64,000 nt of DNA from Mesorhizobium loti (GTDB lineage Bacteria; Pseudomonadota; Alphaproteobacteria; Rhizobiales; Rhizobiaceae): positions 62,001 through 126,000 of the forward strand of contig NZ_LPWA01000153.1 in the NCBI RefSeq assembly GCF_001510895.1, given 5' to 3'. This document shows positions 11,769-19,880 of the stretch, piece after piece. The notes under the pieces were generated by a model. The model saw only the letters and a list, made by a program, of their open reading frames with translations, ran no database searches and was not told the DNA's origin. The stretch's first letter is position 1, and every line of letters starts with the position of its first letter. Made by a program: the position numbers and the translations under genes.

Positions 11769-12520
11769 GCGTGGAGAAAAAGACGCTGCTGGTCACCGGC
11801 GGCAGCCGCGGCATCGGCGCCGCCATCTGCCGGCAGGCCAGCCAGGCCGGCTATCGCGTGGCGATCAACTATGTCTCCAACCGCGCCGCTGCCGAAGCAC
11901 TGGTCGCCGAGCTCGAAGCCGCCGGCGGCGAGGCTTTCGCGGTCAAGGGCGATGTCGGCAGCGAGGCCGATGTGGTGGCGATGTTCGAGGCGGTGGACAA
12001 GACCTTCGGTCGGCTCGACGCCTTCGTCAACAATGCCGGCATCGTCGACGTCAAGGCGCGCGTCGACGAGATGAGTGCCGAGCGGGTGGAGCGTATGATG
12101 CGCATCAACATCGTCGGCTCGTTCCTCTGCGCGCGCGAGGCGGTGAAGCGCATGTCGACCCGACACGGTGGCAAGGGCGGCGCCATCGTCAACATCTCCT
12201 CCGCTGCGGCGAGGCTCGGCTCGCCGGGCGAATATGTCGACTACGCTGCCTCCAAAGGCGCGATCGACACGCTGACCATCGGCCTGGCGCGCGAGGTGGT
12301 CTTGGAAGGCATTCGCGTCAACGCGGTCAGCCCCGGCATCACCGACACCGAGATCCATGCCTCCGGCGGCCAGCCGGACCGCGTGGCGCGGTTGCAGGAC
12401 ATGCTGCCGATGAAACGGGCGGGCACGGCCGACGAGGTCGCGAGCGCGGTTCTCTATCTTCTGTCGGACGCGGCCTCCTATATAACGGGCGCGATCCTCA
12501 ATGTGAGCGGCGGCCGCTGA
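11765..12520 (+). CDS. Short-chain dehydrogenase/reductase (SDR family)
   Basis: 251 residues of a classical SDR. The cofactor motif TGGSRGIGAAI is near residue 9, with NNAGIVD, then catalytic Ser in IVNISSAAARLGS and the YxxxK pair in YVDYAASKGAID. The C-terminal segment VLYLLSDAASYITGAILNVSGG is typical. It resembles glucose-1-dehydrogenase or FabG-like oxidoreductases; the substrate is unknown. The ATG overlaps the stop of the upstream secreted-protein gene. lpd follows 24 bp downstream. Confidence 0.9.
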   Translation: MSVEKKTLLVTGGSRGIGAAICRQASQAGYRVAINYVSNRAAAEALVAELEAAGGEAFAVKGDVGSEADVVAMFEAVDKTFGRLDAFVNNAGIVDVKARVDEMSAERVERMMRINIVGSFLCAREAVKRMSTRHGGKGGAIVNISSAAARLGSPGEYVDYAASKGAIDTLTIGLAREVVLEGIRVNAVSPGITDTEIHASGGQPDRVARLQDMLPMKRAGTADEVASAVLYLLSDAASYITGAILNVSGGR

Positions 12521-12544
12521 AGGCCGGATAAGAAGGACAGTCTC

Positions 12545-13951
12545 ATGGCTTATGACGTCGTAATCATCGGATCGGGGCCGGGCGGCTATGTCTGCGCCAT
12601 CAAGGCGGCGCAGCTCGGCCTGAAGACGGCGGTGGTCGAGAAGAACGCCACCTTCGGCGGCACCTGCCTCAACATCGGCTGCATCCCGTCGAAGGCGCTG
12701 CTCCATGCCTCCGAGATGTTCGCCGAAGCCGGCCATACCTTCGACATGCTTGGCGTCGAGGTCGGCGCGCCGAAGCTCAATCTGAAGAAGATGCTGGCGC
12801 ACAAGGATGCGACCGTGGCCTCCAACGTCAGCGGCGTCGCCTTCCTGTTCAAGAAGAACAAGATCGACTCCTTCCGCGGCACCGGCAAGGTGGTCGGCGC
12901 CGGCAAGGTTTCGGTGACCGGCGAGGACGGCAAGGTCGAGGAGATCGAGACCAAGAACATCGTGATCGCCACCGGCTCGGACGTCGCCGGCATTCCCGGT
13001 GTCAAGGTCGACTTCGACGAGAAGGTGATCGTGTCCTCCACCGGCGCCCTGTCGTTGGCCAAGGTGCCCGCCAGCCTTATCGTGGTCGGCGGCGGCGTCA
13101 TCGGGCTGGAGTTGGGCTCGGTCTGGGCGCGGCTCGGCGCCAAGGTCACGGTCGTCGAGTTCCTCGACACCATCCTCGGCGGCATGGACGGCGAGGTCTC
13201 AAAACAGTTCCAGCGGCTCTTATCCAAGCAGGGTTTCGAGTTCAAGCTCGGCGCCAAGGTCACCGGCGTCGCCAAGACCAAGAAGGGCGCCAGCGTCACG
13301 TTCGAGCCGGTGAAGGGCGGCGCCGCCGAAACGATCGAGGCCGATGTCGTGCTGGTCGCCACCGGCCGCCGCCCGTATGCCGACAGCCTCGGGCTCAAGG
13401 AAGCGGGCGTCGAGATGGACGAGCGCGGCCGGGTCAAGACCGACGGGCATCTCAGGACCAACGTGCCCGGCATCTATGCCATCGGCGACGTCATTGCCGG
13501 GCCGATGCTTGCGCACAAGGCCGAGGACGAGGGCGTCGCGGTGGCCGAGATGATCGCCGGCCAGGCCGGGCATGTGAACTACGACGTCATCCCGAGCGTC
13601 GTCTACACCAGCCCGGAAATCGCCTCCGTCGGCAAGACCGAGGAGGAATTGAAGAAGGCCGGCATCGACTACAAGGTCGGCAAATTCCCGTTCAGCGCCA
13701 ATGGCCGCGCGCGCGCCATGCTGCATACCGACGGCTTCGTGAAGATCCTGGCCGACAAGGCAAGCGACCGCGTGCTCGGCGTGCATATCGTCGGCTTCGG
13801 CGCCGGCGAGATGATCCATGAGGCCGCGGTGCTGATGGAATTCGGCGGCTCCTCGGAAGACCTCGCCCGCACCTGCCATGCGCATCCGACGATGTCGGAA
13901 GCGGTCAAGGAAGCGGCGTTGGCGACGTTCTTCAAGCCCATCCACATATAG
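12545..13951 (+). CDS. lpd: Dihydrolipoyl dehydrogenase (E3)
   Basis: 468-residue flavoprotein disulfide reductase. The FAD-binding GSGPGG is at residues 9-14 and the redox pair Cys41/Cys46 in GGTCLNIGCIPSKALL. A second Rossmann fold VVGGGVIGLELGSVW binds NAD. The C-terminal base pair His447/Glu452 is in CHAHPTMSEA. It reoxidises dihydrolipoyl groups of SucB and possibly other lipoyl complexes. It ends the TCA cluster and is followed by a perfect terminator hairpin. Confidence 0.95.
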   Translation: MAYDVVIIGSGPGGYVCAIKAAQLGLKTAVVEKNATFGGTCLNIGCIPSKALLHASEMFAEAGHTFDMLGVEVGAPKLNLKKMLAHKDATVASNVSGVAFLFKKNKIDSFRGTGKVVGAGKVSVTGEDGKVEEIETKNIVIATGSDVAGIPGVKVDFDEKVIVSSTGALSLAKVPASLIVVGGGVIGLELGSVWARLGAKVTVVEFLDTILGGMDGEVSKQFQRLLSKQGFEFKLGAKVTGVAKTKKGASVTFEPVKGGAAETIEADVVLVATGRRPYADSLGLKEAGVEMDERGRVKTDGHLRTNVPGIYAIGDVIAGPMLAHKAEDEGVAVAEMIAGQAGHVNYDVIPSVVYTSPEIASVGKTEEELKKAGIDYKVGKFPFSANGRARAMLHTDGFVKILADKASDRVLGVHIVGFGAGEMIHEAAVLMEFGGSSEDLARTCHAHPTMSEAVKEAALATFFKPIHI

Positions 13952-13980
13952 GCGGTAGCTTCTCCGTCGCGACCAAACAA

Positions 13981-14013
13981 AACGGCCCGCCTTTCGGCGG
14001 GCCGTTCGTCGTT
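13981..14013 (+). terminator. Terminator hairpin after lpd
   Basis: A perfect 11-bp stem, AACGGCCCGCC/GGCGGGCCGTT, with a 4-nt TTTC loop, followed by CGTCGTT. The T-tail is short. Its place between lpd and the convergent gene at 14027-14347 suggests it ends transcription from both sides. Confidence 0.75.
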
Positions 14014-14026
14014 AAGCTGCAACCCG

Positions 14027-14347
14027 TTACTGAGCCGGGGCAGGAGCCGGTGCTGGCGCCGGGGCGGGAGCTGGCGCAGGGGCCGGTGCTGGAGCTGGAG
14101 CTGGAGCTGGTGCAGGCGCGGGAGCCGGGGCAGGTGTTGCAGGCGCTGGCTCAGGCGCCGGAGCCGGTGTCGTAGCTGCCGGCGGTTCGGCGGGCGCAGG
14201 GGCCTTTTCGCCGCCGCCTCTGCCAAAAACATAATACGCAACAATGGCCAGGATAATGACAACAAGGGCGATCAGCCACCCGCTGCCGCCGCCACCCGAC
14301 GAGGGAGGTGTGCTCGGAGGGGTGAAGGGGTCGTTAGGGTTCGCCAT
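14027..14347 (-). CDS. Small membrane protein with a long Pro-Ala repeat tail
   Basis: 106 residues from the ATG at 14347, which has an ideal AGGAGG upstream; a longer reading from 14380 lacks one. A Gly-rich segment precedes one transmembrane helix, WLIALVVIILAIVAYYVFG. The rest is almost wholly alternating Pro and Ala (about 50 residues), encoded by a GC-rich near-tandem repeat at about 14034-14160. The tail should form an extended, stiff rod outside the membrane. Repeat length may vary between strains. Function is unknown. Confidence 0.7.
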   Translation of the reverse strand: MANPNDPFTPPSTPPSSGGGGSGWLIALVVIILAIVAYYVFGRGGGEKAPAPAEPPAATTPAPAPEPAPATPAPAPAPAPAPAPAPAPAPAPAPAPAPAPAPAPAQ

Positions 14348-14478
14348 GAAACGTGTCCTCCTTGGAATGAAAGGCTTCAATCAACAGCCATCAACGCGCG
14401 ATCCCGCTATCGGTTTCACGCAGGCGGACGGAAAGCGCTGAAAAACCGGCGTTTTCCGCTCCCCAGCCGCCAGACGAC

Positions 14479-15543
14479 TCAGTTGACGGCGGTAACAGTA
14501 TACCCCGCCTTGCGGAAATCTTCGACCAGTCCGTCAGGACCGGGAAGATGCATCGCACCGACGGCCATGAAAGCGTTGCCCTTGGCCAGAATCGGCTCGG
14601 CATGCTCCACCATGACCTTGTTGCGGCTGGTGATCATGGTCTGCTCGAAGGCGGCATAGCCGGCCTGGTCGTTCGCGGTGTCGGGCAGCACGGTGCGGAA
14701 CAGCGGCCAGAACATGCCGACCTCGCCACGCTGGTAGAGCACGATCATGGTTTCGTTGAGGTCGTTGGCCTTGTCGCCGAGCCTCAGGGTTTCGACCAGC
14801 CCCTTCATGTGGAAGGCGAGAGGCAGCGAAGCCATGGCACGCAACTGACCTGCAACCGTTTCCAGTCCTTCGACCGACTTGCCGTTCGCCTTCGCGTCCG
14901 AGGCGAGTTTGACGTCGAGCACCGGCGTTCCCGCGGTCTGACGCGCCACTTCGCAGGCCGGCAGCGCCACCATGGCCGACAGGATCCATGGCTTCATCTT
15001 GGCGACCGTCGCGGGCGGGATGCCGCGCGCGTCGAGCCCCTTGTTCAGCACCGCCGCGTCCTCGGGCGACAGCAGCGAGGACAGCGTGGTGTTGTCGGTG
15101 AACATCATCAGGCCAGGTTCGGCGGCAATGGCGGCCATCATCTTGCTCTTGTCGAGCACTTCGGTGGTTTCGATGATGATGGTGTCGGCGCCGTCATAGG
15201 CTTTCTGCGCCGCGGCCGGCAGCTTGGTGACGCGCTGGTCGGTCACATGCATGGTGCCGAACAGGAAGGACGGCTTTTCACCCGGCTTTTCCAGCTTCCA
15301 CAGCAGGCCCTTGCCGTTCGGAACCGCGGCCGCCTCGGTCTCGACCTTCTTGAAGGCGGCGGGATCGCTCTTTGCGAGGCTTGCCAGCAGATCGCTGCCG
15401 CCGCAGGCTGGAGTCTCGGCATGCGCCCTGCCGGCCAGCAGCAGGACGATGAGGAACGACAGGAAAAACAGCGCGTTGAGCGCCGCGAGCAGCTTCAACG
15501 AGACGATGGCCGCGCGGTCGGCGATGGCGATGACGCGTTTCAT
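14479..15543 (-). CDS. TraB/GumN family protein
   Basis: 354 residues from the ATG at 15543 (a start 30 bases further up is possible). An N-terminal hydrophobic segment (LLAALNALFFLSFLIVLLLAG) ending in HAE is a signal peptide or anchor. Family hallmarks are FLFGTMHVTD near the start of the mature domain and FMAVGAMHLPGPDGL near the end, each with the conserved GxMH. The TraB/GumN fold is related to Tiki metalloproteases, so a periplasmic hydrolase role is plausible but unproven. The neighbours give no functional hint. Confidence 0.85.
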   Translation of the reverse strand: MKRVIAIADRAAIVSLKLLAALNALFFLSFLIVLLLAGRAHAETPACGGSDLLASLAKSDPAAFKKVETEAAAVPNGKGLLWKLEKPGEKPSFLFGTMHVTDQRVTKLPAAAQKAYDGADTIIIETTEVLDKSKMMAAIAAEPGLMMFTDNTTLSSLLSPEDAAVLNKGLDARGIPPATVAKMKPWILSAMVALPACEVARQTAGTPVLDVKLASDAKANGKSVEGLETVAGQLRAMASLPLAFHMKGLVETLRLGDKANDLNETMIVLYQRGEVGMFWPLFRTVLPDTANDQAGYAAFEQTMITSRNKVMVEHAEPILAKGNAFMAVGAMHLPGPDGLVEDFRKAGYTVTAVN

Positions 15544-15655
15544 AAGGAGCTTCTTACCCGGCAAAAGCGGCAAAACCGTTAACCGGGCGAATGAAATTGT
15601 TCCCGGTGCAGTCAGTTAGCCGAAACGCCCATCGCTTCGCCCTGGTATGACGAAG

Positions 15656-16603
15656 TCAAGCGCGCGGATGCGCGGACTCGTAGATTTCGAGCAGCCTTGC
15701 CGTGTCGACGCCGGTATAGACCTGCGTGGTTGACAGGCTGGCGTGGCCTAACAGCTCCTGGATGGTGCGCAGGTCGCCACCGCGACCGAGCAGGTGCGTG
15801 GCGAAGGAATGGCGCAAGGCATGCGGCGTCGCGGTGTCGGGCAGGTTGAGCGCCGAGCGCAGCTTCGCCATCTCGCGCTGGACGATGGCCGGGTTGAGCG
15901 GTCCTCCGCGCGCGCCGCGAAACAGCAAACCCTTGGGATCGATATGGAACGGGCAGAGCCGCCGGTATTCCGCAACCGCGCGTGACGCCACCGGCAGCAC
16001 CGGGACCAGCCTTGTCTTGCCGCCCTTGCCGGTGATGCGCAATACGGTGTCCGCTTCCGTGGCAAGATCGGCGCCGGCTAGCCCAAGCGCTTCCGAAATG
16101 CGCAGGCCGGAGCCGTAGAGCAGCGTCAGCACAGCGGCGTTGCGGGCGGCGATCCATGGCTCTTCCGCGAGTTGGCCCTCGACTGCCACGACCTGCTTCG
16201 CATCGCTCGCCGTCAGCGGTTTGGGCAGCGATTTCGGCTGGCGCGGCGCGCGAAGTGCCGCAGCGCCGGCCGCATTGACCAGGCCGCGTCTTTCGAGGAA
16301 GCGCAGCAAAGAGCGGATGCCGGCCAAGCCGCGGCCGAGCGTGCGCGCGCCGGCGCCGGCATTGCGGCGCGCGGCGAGGAAGCCGCGCAGATCGGCCGGC
16401 CGCAGGTCTGCAATGTCGGCGATACCGGGCGGTCCACCGCAATGCCCGGTCAAAAAATGCAGGAACTGGCGCGTGTCGCGCTCATAGGCTTCGACCGTCT
16501 CCGGCGACAGCCGGCGCTCGCGCGCCAGCGTCTTCAGCCAGGTTTCGCGCGCCGCCTGAAGGTCGGGCTTCGCCGGGATGAGGAATTCCTGCATGGCAGG
16601 CAT
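15656..16603 (-). CDS. xerC: Tyrosine recombinase XerC
   Basis: 315 residues. A SAM-like N-terminal DNA-binding domain is followed by the catalytic domain. Catalytic residues are Arg in YGSGLRISEAL, Lys in GKGGKTR, His261/Arg264 in HALRHSFATH, His287 in LLGHASLSTTQ and Tyr296 in YTGVD. With XerD it resolves chromosome dimers at dif, acting with FtsK, whose gene is also in this window. It is transcribed divergently from rimM. Its distance from mobile genes and its full length argue for the housekeeping XerC rather than a phage integrase. Confidence 0.9.
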   Translation of the reverse strand: MPAMQEFLIPAKPDLQAARETWLKTLARERRLSPETVEAYERDTRQFLHFLTGHCGGPPGIADIADLRPADLRGFLAARRNAGAGARTLGRGLAGIRSLLRFLERRGLVNAAGAAALRAPRQPKSLPKPLTASDAKQVVAVEGQLAEEPWIAARNAAVLTLLYGSGLRISEALGLAGADLATEADTVLRITGKGGKTRLVPVLPVASRAVAEYRRLCPFHIDPKGLLFRGARGGPLNPAIVQREMAKLRSALNLPDTATPHALRHSFATHLLGRGGDLRTIQELLGHASLSTTQVYTGVDTARLLEIYESAHPRA

Positions 16604-16693
16604 CTTCGGGCAGCGAGGTTAGGAAGCGGTGAAGAGCGCGTCATTGAAATGATGGCTGGGGAGGGTTAGAGCAGGGCAAAGGAAGCGCTGCCG

Positions 16694-17290
16694 ATGTCCA
16701 AGCTCGAGAATCCTGTACAGATGGCCGTGATCGGCGCCGCGCACGGCATCAAGGGCGAATTGCGGGTAAAAACCTTCACCGGCGATCCGCTGGCGCTGGC
16801 CGATTACGGGCCGCTCTACGCCAAGGATGGCCGCGCTTTCCAGATTCTCGACATCAGGCCGGCCGGCACGGTGGTCGTCGTGCGCTTCAAGGGCGTCGGC
16901 GACCGCAGCGCCGCCGAAGCGCTTGCCGGCACCGAGCTGTTCGTCGACCGTTCGGTGCTGCCGGACGACGGCGAGGAGGATGAATTCTACCACGCCGACC
17001 TGATCGGCCTGGAGGTCAGGGACGATACCGGTGTCATCGGCAGGATCGTCGCCGTGCACAATTTCGGCGGCGGCGACATACTCGATGTCACGCTCGCCGG
17101 CCGCAAGGGCGTGCTGATCCCGTTCACCCAGGCCGCGGTGCCGCATGTGTCGATCGCCGACGGCTTTGTCCAGGTCGATCCGCTGGCGGCAGGGTTGGCC
17201 GAGGATGAGGAGAGCGAGGCGCCCGGTCATTCCAGCTTCGACCCGAAGGGCAGGCCGCGCGGACCGAAGGATGCCGGGGGCAACCGGTGA
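16694..17290 (+). CDS. rimM: Ribosome maturation factor RimM
   Basis: 198 residues. The N-terminal RimM barrel has VIGAAHGIKGELRVKTFT. A PRC-barrel domain follows (DLIGLEVRDD, VHNFGGGDILDV, LIPFTQAAVPHV). It assists 30S head assembly through S19. Its TGA overlaps the GTG start of trmD (GTGA), so the two are translationally coupled. In many alphaproteobacteria rpsP precedes rimM; here the divergent xerC does instead. The C-terminal tail is hydrophilic and poorly conserved. Confidence 0.93.
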   Translation: MSKLENPVQMAVIGAAHGIKGELRVKTFTGDPLALADYGPLYAKDGRAFQILDIRPAGTVVVVRFKGVGDRSAAEALAGTELFVDRSVLPDDGEEDEFYHADLIGLEVRDDTGVIGRIVAVHNFGGGDILDVTLAGRKGVLIPFTQAAVPHVSIADGFVQVDPLAAGLAEDEESEAPGHSSFDPKGRPRGPKDAGGNR

Positions 17291-17988
17291 GCTTTGCCGC
17301 CTCGGTGCTGACGCTCTATCCCGAGATGTTTCCGGGCGCGCTCGGCCTGTCGCTCGCCGGCCGGGCGCTGGAAGCCGGCACCTGGTCGCTGGAAGCGATC
17401 CAGATTCGCGATTTCGCCACCGACAGGCATCGCACAGTCGACGACACGCCGGCCGGCGGCGGCGCCGGCATGGTGATGCGCGCCGATGTGCTGGCCAGGG
17501 CCATCGACCACGCCTCGCCGCACGGCGATCCGCGACCCCGCCTGTTGATGAGCCCGCGCGGAAAACCGCTGACGCAGGCGCGCGTGCGGGAGCTCGCCGC
17601 CGGGCCGGGCGCCGTCATTCTGTGCGGCCGCTTCGAAGGCGTCGACCAGCGGCTGATCGAGGTGCGAGAGCTGGAGGAAGTCTCGATCGGCGATTTCATC
17701 CTGTCGGGCGGCGAGCCGGCAGCGCTCGTGCTGCTCGACGCCGTGGTGCGGCTGTTGCCCGGCGTCATGGGCAATGCGGTGTCCGGCGAGGAGGAAAGCT
17801 TCGAGCATGGCCTGCTCGAGCATCCGCACTATACGCGGCCACAGGAGTTCGAGGGCAGGCAGATCCCCGAGGTGCTGATCTCCGGCAACCACAAGAAGAT
17901 CGCCGAATGGCGGCGCGCCGAAGCGCAGAAGCTTACCAGGGAACGGCGGCCGGACCTGTGGGCGGCAGGTCACCCCTTGGCGAAGTAG
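17287..17988 (+). CDS. trmD: tRNA (guanine-N1)-methyltransferase TrmD
   Basis: 233 residues from a GTG start overlapping the rimM stop. Family signatures are LTLYPEMFPGALG, the trefoil-knot SAM site LCGRFEGVDQRL, IGDFILSGGEPAALVL and the catalytic loop LLEHPHYTRPQEF. It methylates G37 of tRNAs to m1G and prevents frameshifting. The last 19 bp overlap the convergent TauE-type gene on the other strand. Confidence 0.95.
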   Translation: MSFAASVLTLYPEMFPGALGLSLAGRALEAGTWSLEAIQIRDFATDRHRTVDDTPAGGGAGMVMRADVLARAIDHASPHGDPRPRLLMSPRGKPLTQARVRELAAGPGAVILCGRFEGVDQRLIEVRELEEVSIGDFILSGGEPAALVLLDAVVRLLPGVMGNAVSGEEESFEHGLLEHPHYTRPQEFEGRQIPEVLISGNHKKIAEWRRAEAQKLTRERRPDLWAAGHPLAK

Positions 17989-18722
17989 TAAAAGGCCAGG
18001 AGCAGGCCGACGGCAACGACGAAGCCGCGCACCACGCCTTGCGGCACACGCTTGGCGATCCACACGCCGGCATAGCCGCCGAGCGCCACGCCCGGGATCA
18101 TGACGATAGCCTGCGGCCAGGCGACGACGCCTCCCGAAACAAAGACCAGGATGGCGACAATCGCGATCACGATCGACAGCATGTTCTTCAGCGCGTTCAG
18201 CCGGTGGTAGTCGCCGGCCTGCGTCAGGCCGAGGGTCGCCAGCATCATGACGCCCATGCCGGCGCCGAAGAAGCCGCCATAGACCGAGGTCGCGAACTGC
18301 ACGAGCGATCCCGCCAGCGAGCCGACCGAGGCCTGGTGATCCGGTCCGGCCGCCGGCTTCAGCCACGGCCCCGCCGCGAACAATGCGGTGGCGGCGATGA
18401 GCAGCCAGGGGACAAGGGCGCGGAAAGACGGATTGGAGAGCGCAAGCAGGATGAGCGAGCCGGCAAGCGCGCCGCCGGCCGAGATCAGGCAAAGCAGCAG
18501 GGCGCCGCGCCAGAAATGCCGGATATCGGCCCAATAGGCGAGCGTCGAGGTGATATAGCCCGGCAGCTGCGTCACCGAAGAGGTGGCGTTGGCCATGATC
18601 GGCGGCAGGCCGACCAGCGTCATGGCGCCGAAGGTGAGGAAGGTGCCGCCCCCGGCGACCGCGTTGGCGGCACCTGAAACAAAGCCGGCAACGAAGAGCA
18701 GGACCGCATCGAAAAACGTCAT
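17970..18722 (-). CDS. TauE/SafE-family membrane transporter
   Basis: 250 residues from the ATG at 18722 (an alternative ATG at 18746 adds eight residues). About eight hydrophobic segments are visible. The two half-repeats with the family pattern are FVSGAANAVAGGGTFLTF near the N-terminus and YGGFFGAGMGVMML near residue 145. TauE/SafE proteins export sulfite, sulfoacetate or related anions; the substrate here is unknown. It converges on and overlaps trmD. Confidence 0.88.
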   Translation of the reverse strand: MTFFDAVLLFVAGFVSGAANAVAGGGTFLTFGAMTLVGLPPIMANATSSVTQLPGYITSTLAYWADIRHFWRGALLLCLISAGGALAGSLILLALSNPSFRALVPWLLIAATALFAAGPWLKPAAGPDHQASVGSLAGSLVQFATSVYGGFFGAGMGVMMLATLGLTQAGDYHRLNALKNMLSIVIAIVAILVFVSGGVVAWPQAIVMIPGVALGGYAGVWIAKRVPQGVVRGFVVAVGLLLAFYYFAKG

Positions 18723-18827
18723 TGAGGGAAACGCCAAGGAAAACACTTTGCGGGCTTAGGGGGCATATGGAATGCGCGCAACCCGGCACGGCGGCAATAT
18801 GATGGTGCCATAGGCGCAAAAAATGCT

Positions 18828-18932
18828 TTAAAGCGCGTCTCGCCGAAACGGATTCAGGCGACGCGCTTTAAATCCTTGTTTTAATGCATGTCGTTGTCCC
18901 AGAACCGTGCCCACTTTCTGGGCGACATGCAA
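18828..18932. repeat. Paired palindromic repeats, family C (copy 1)
   Basis: The first palindrome is TTTAAAGCGCGTC...GCGACGCGCTTTAAA. The second starts ATGCATGTCGTTGTCCCAGAA and ends TTCTGGGCGACATGCA. The same pair occurs at 48426-48533, the second hairpin alone at 34950, and a diverged relative at 48971. With the leader that follows, it fills the 422-bp gap between the TauE-type gene and rplS. Confidence 0.8.
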
Positions 18933-18939
18933 TAAGGCG

Positions 18940-19144
18940 TGACAAAGCGCCGAAATAGCTGTATGTGGCCGCCCGAACCGGAAGAACGGTCTTACAAGAA
19001 CGCTCTTCTGGGCCCGTCAACAATGGCGGTGTAGCCGTCCCTGTCCGATGCTTATGGCAAAGGACATAGCCGAGCGGTCATTGGAACTGCAAGGCGAGTT
19101 GAGGACGCTCTGACTGTCGGAAGAACAAGAAGTGGATTTTTGAG
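18940..19144 (+). promoter_or_regulatory. Candidate structured 5' leader of rplS
   Basis: About 200 bp with no reading frame upstream of rplS. A hairpin pairs 18978-18988 (CCGGAAGAACG) with 19001-19011 (CGCTCTTCTGG), 10 of 11 positions including one G-U pair, across a 12-nt loop. A second weaker stem joins GTCC at about 19040 with GGAC at about 19062. Ribosomal-protein operons often carry autogenous leaders, but I do not recognise a described family here. Part may simply be promoter DNA. Confidence 0.35.
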
Positions 19145-19677
19145 ATGGATCTCATCCGTCAGCTCGAGGCCGAGCAGGCCGCCAAGATCGAAGCCAAGCG
19201 CAAGCTGCCCGAATTCCAGCCCGGCGACACCGTGCGCGTCCAGGTGCGCGTCACCGAAGGCAGCCGCACCCGCGTCCAGGCCTATGAGGCGTCGTCATCG
19301 CCCGTTCCGGCTCCGGCTTCCAGGAGAATTTCACCGTCCGCAAGATTTCCTACGGCGAAGGCGTCGAGCGCGTGTTCCCGATCTACTCGCCGATGGTCGA
19401 GGGCGTCGAGATCGTGCGCCGCGGCAAGGTGCGCCGCGCCAAGCTCTATTACCTGCGTGACCGTCGCGGCAAGTCGGCCCGTATCTCGGAAAACACCGGC
19501 GTGCGCGCCCGCAAGCTGAACGACGAGGAGCGCGATGCGCTGAACGCCGAGCGCGCCCGCATCGAGGCCGAGAAGGTCGCCGCCGCCGAGGCGCTGGCCG
19601 TCGAGAAGGCCGCGCAGGAAGCCGCCGAGAAGAAGGCCGCCGAGGCTGCTTCCGCCGAGTCCGCGTCGGCCGAATAA
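19145..19677 (+). CDS. rplS: 50S ribosomal protein L19 (one-base deletion near 19289)
   Basis: Ribosomal protein at the 30S-50S interface. MDLIRQLEAEQAAKIEAKRK and KLPEFQPGDTVRVQVRVTEG begin the protein. After VQAYE the expected GAGGGCGTC reads GAGGCGTC, and the frame shifts. The rest (IARSGSGFQENFTVRKIS, SPMVEGVEIVRRGKVRRAKLYYLR) is intact one frame over to 19677. Repair gives 177 residues, including an Ala/Glu/Lys-rich tail common in rhizobial L19. L19 is normally essential, so the deletion is very likely an error. A UUCG-loop terminator follows. Confidence 0.93.
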
Positions 19678-19713
19678 GGCTCTCGCATCGGTCCTTCGGG
19701 ACAGATTGTTTGG

Positions 19714-19737
19714 AAAGGCGGCTTCGGCCGCCTTTTT
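19714..19737 (+). terminator. Rho-independent terminator after rplS
   Basis: A 9-bp perfect stem, AAAGGCGGC/GCCGCCTTT, closes a TTCG tetraloop and runs into TT. This is a textbook stable UUCG hairpin, placed 36 bp after the rplS stop. Confidence 0.9.
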
Positions 19738-19819
19738 CATTTGGGCGGTACGCAACGTCGTCACTCCAGCGCGCTGCGTCGCTACGCTCGTTGCTCCGCC
19801 CGTGGATGACGAAGATGAG

Positions 19820-19867
19820 TTGACATCCATTTATCTTGTACGCTAGATAATCGTGCACAAGACAAAT
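19820..19867 (+). promoter_or_regulatory. ohr promoter with overlapping OhrR operator
   Basis: TTGACA (19820-19825) and TAGATA (19844-19849) are spaced by 18 bp, a good sigma70-type promoter. Overlapping it is a long inverted repeat: ATTTATCTTGT (19829-19839) against ACAAGACAAAT (19857-19867), matching at 10 of 11 positions. A shorter perfect one, TTATCT (19831-19836)/AGATAA (19845-19850), is nested within it. OhrR dimers bind such AT-rich inverted repeats and block RNA polymerase until oxidised. Confidence 0.7.
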
Positions 19868-19880
19868 GGAGACAAAAAAG

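Noticed and set aside
14034..14160. CRISPR-like or minisatellite array
   Set aside because: The repetition is short, irregular and in frame with a Pro-Ala coding sequence, without spacers.
15656..16603. Phage or transposon integrase
   Set aside because: The length, motifs and core-gene neighbours fit the housekeeping XerC. No attachment site or phage genes are present.
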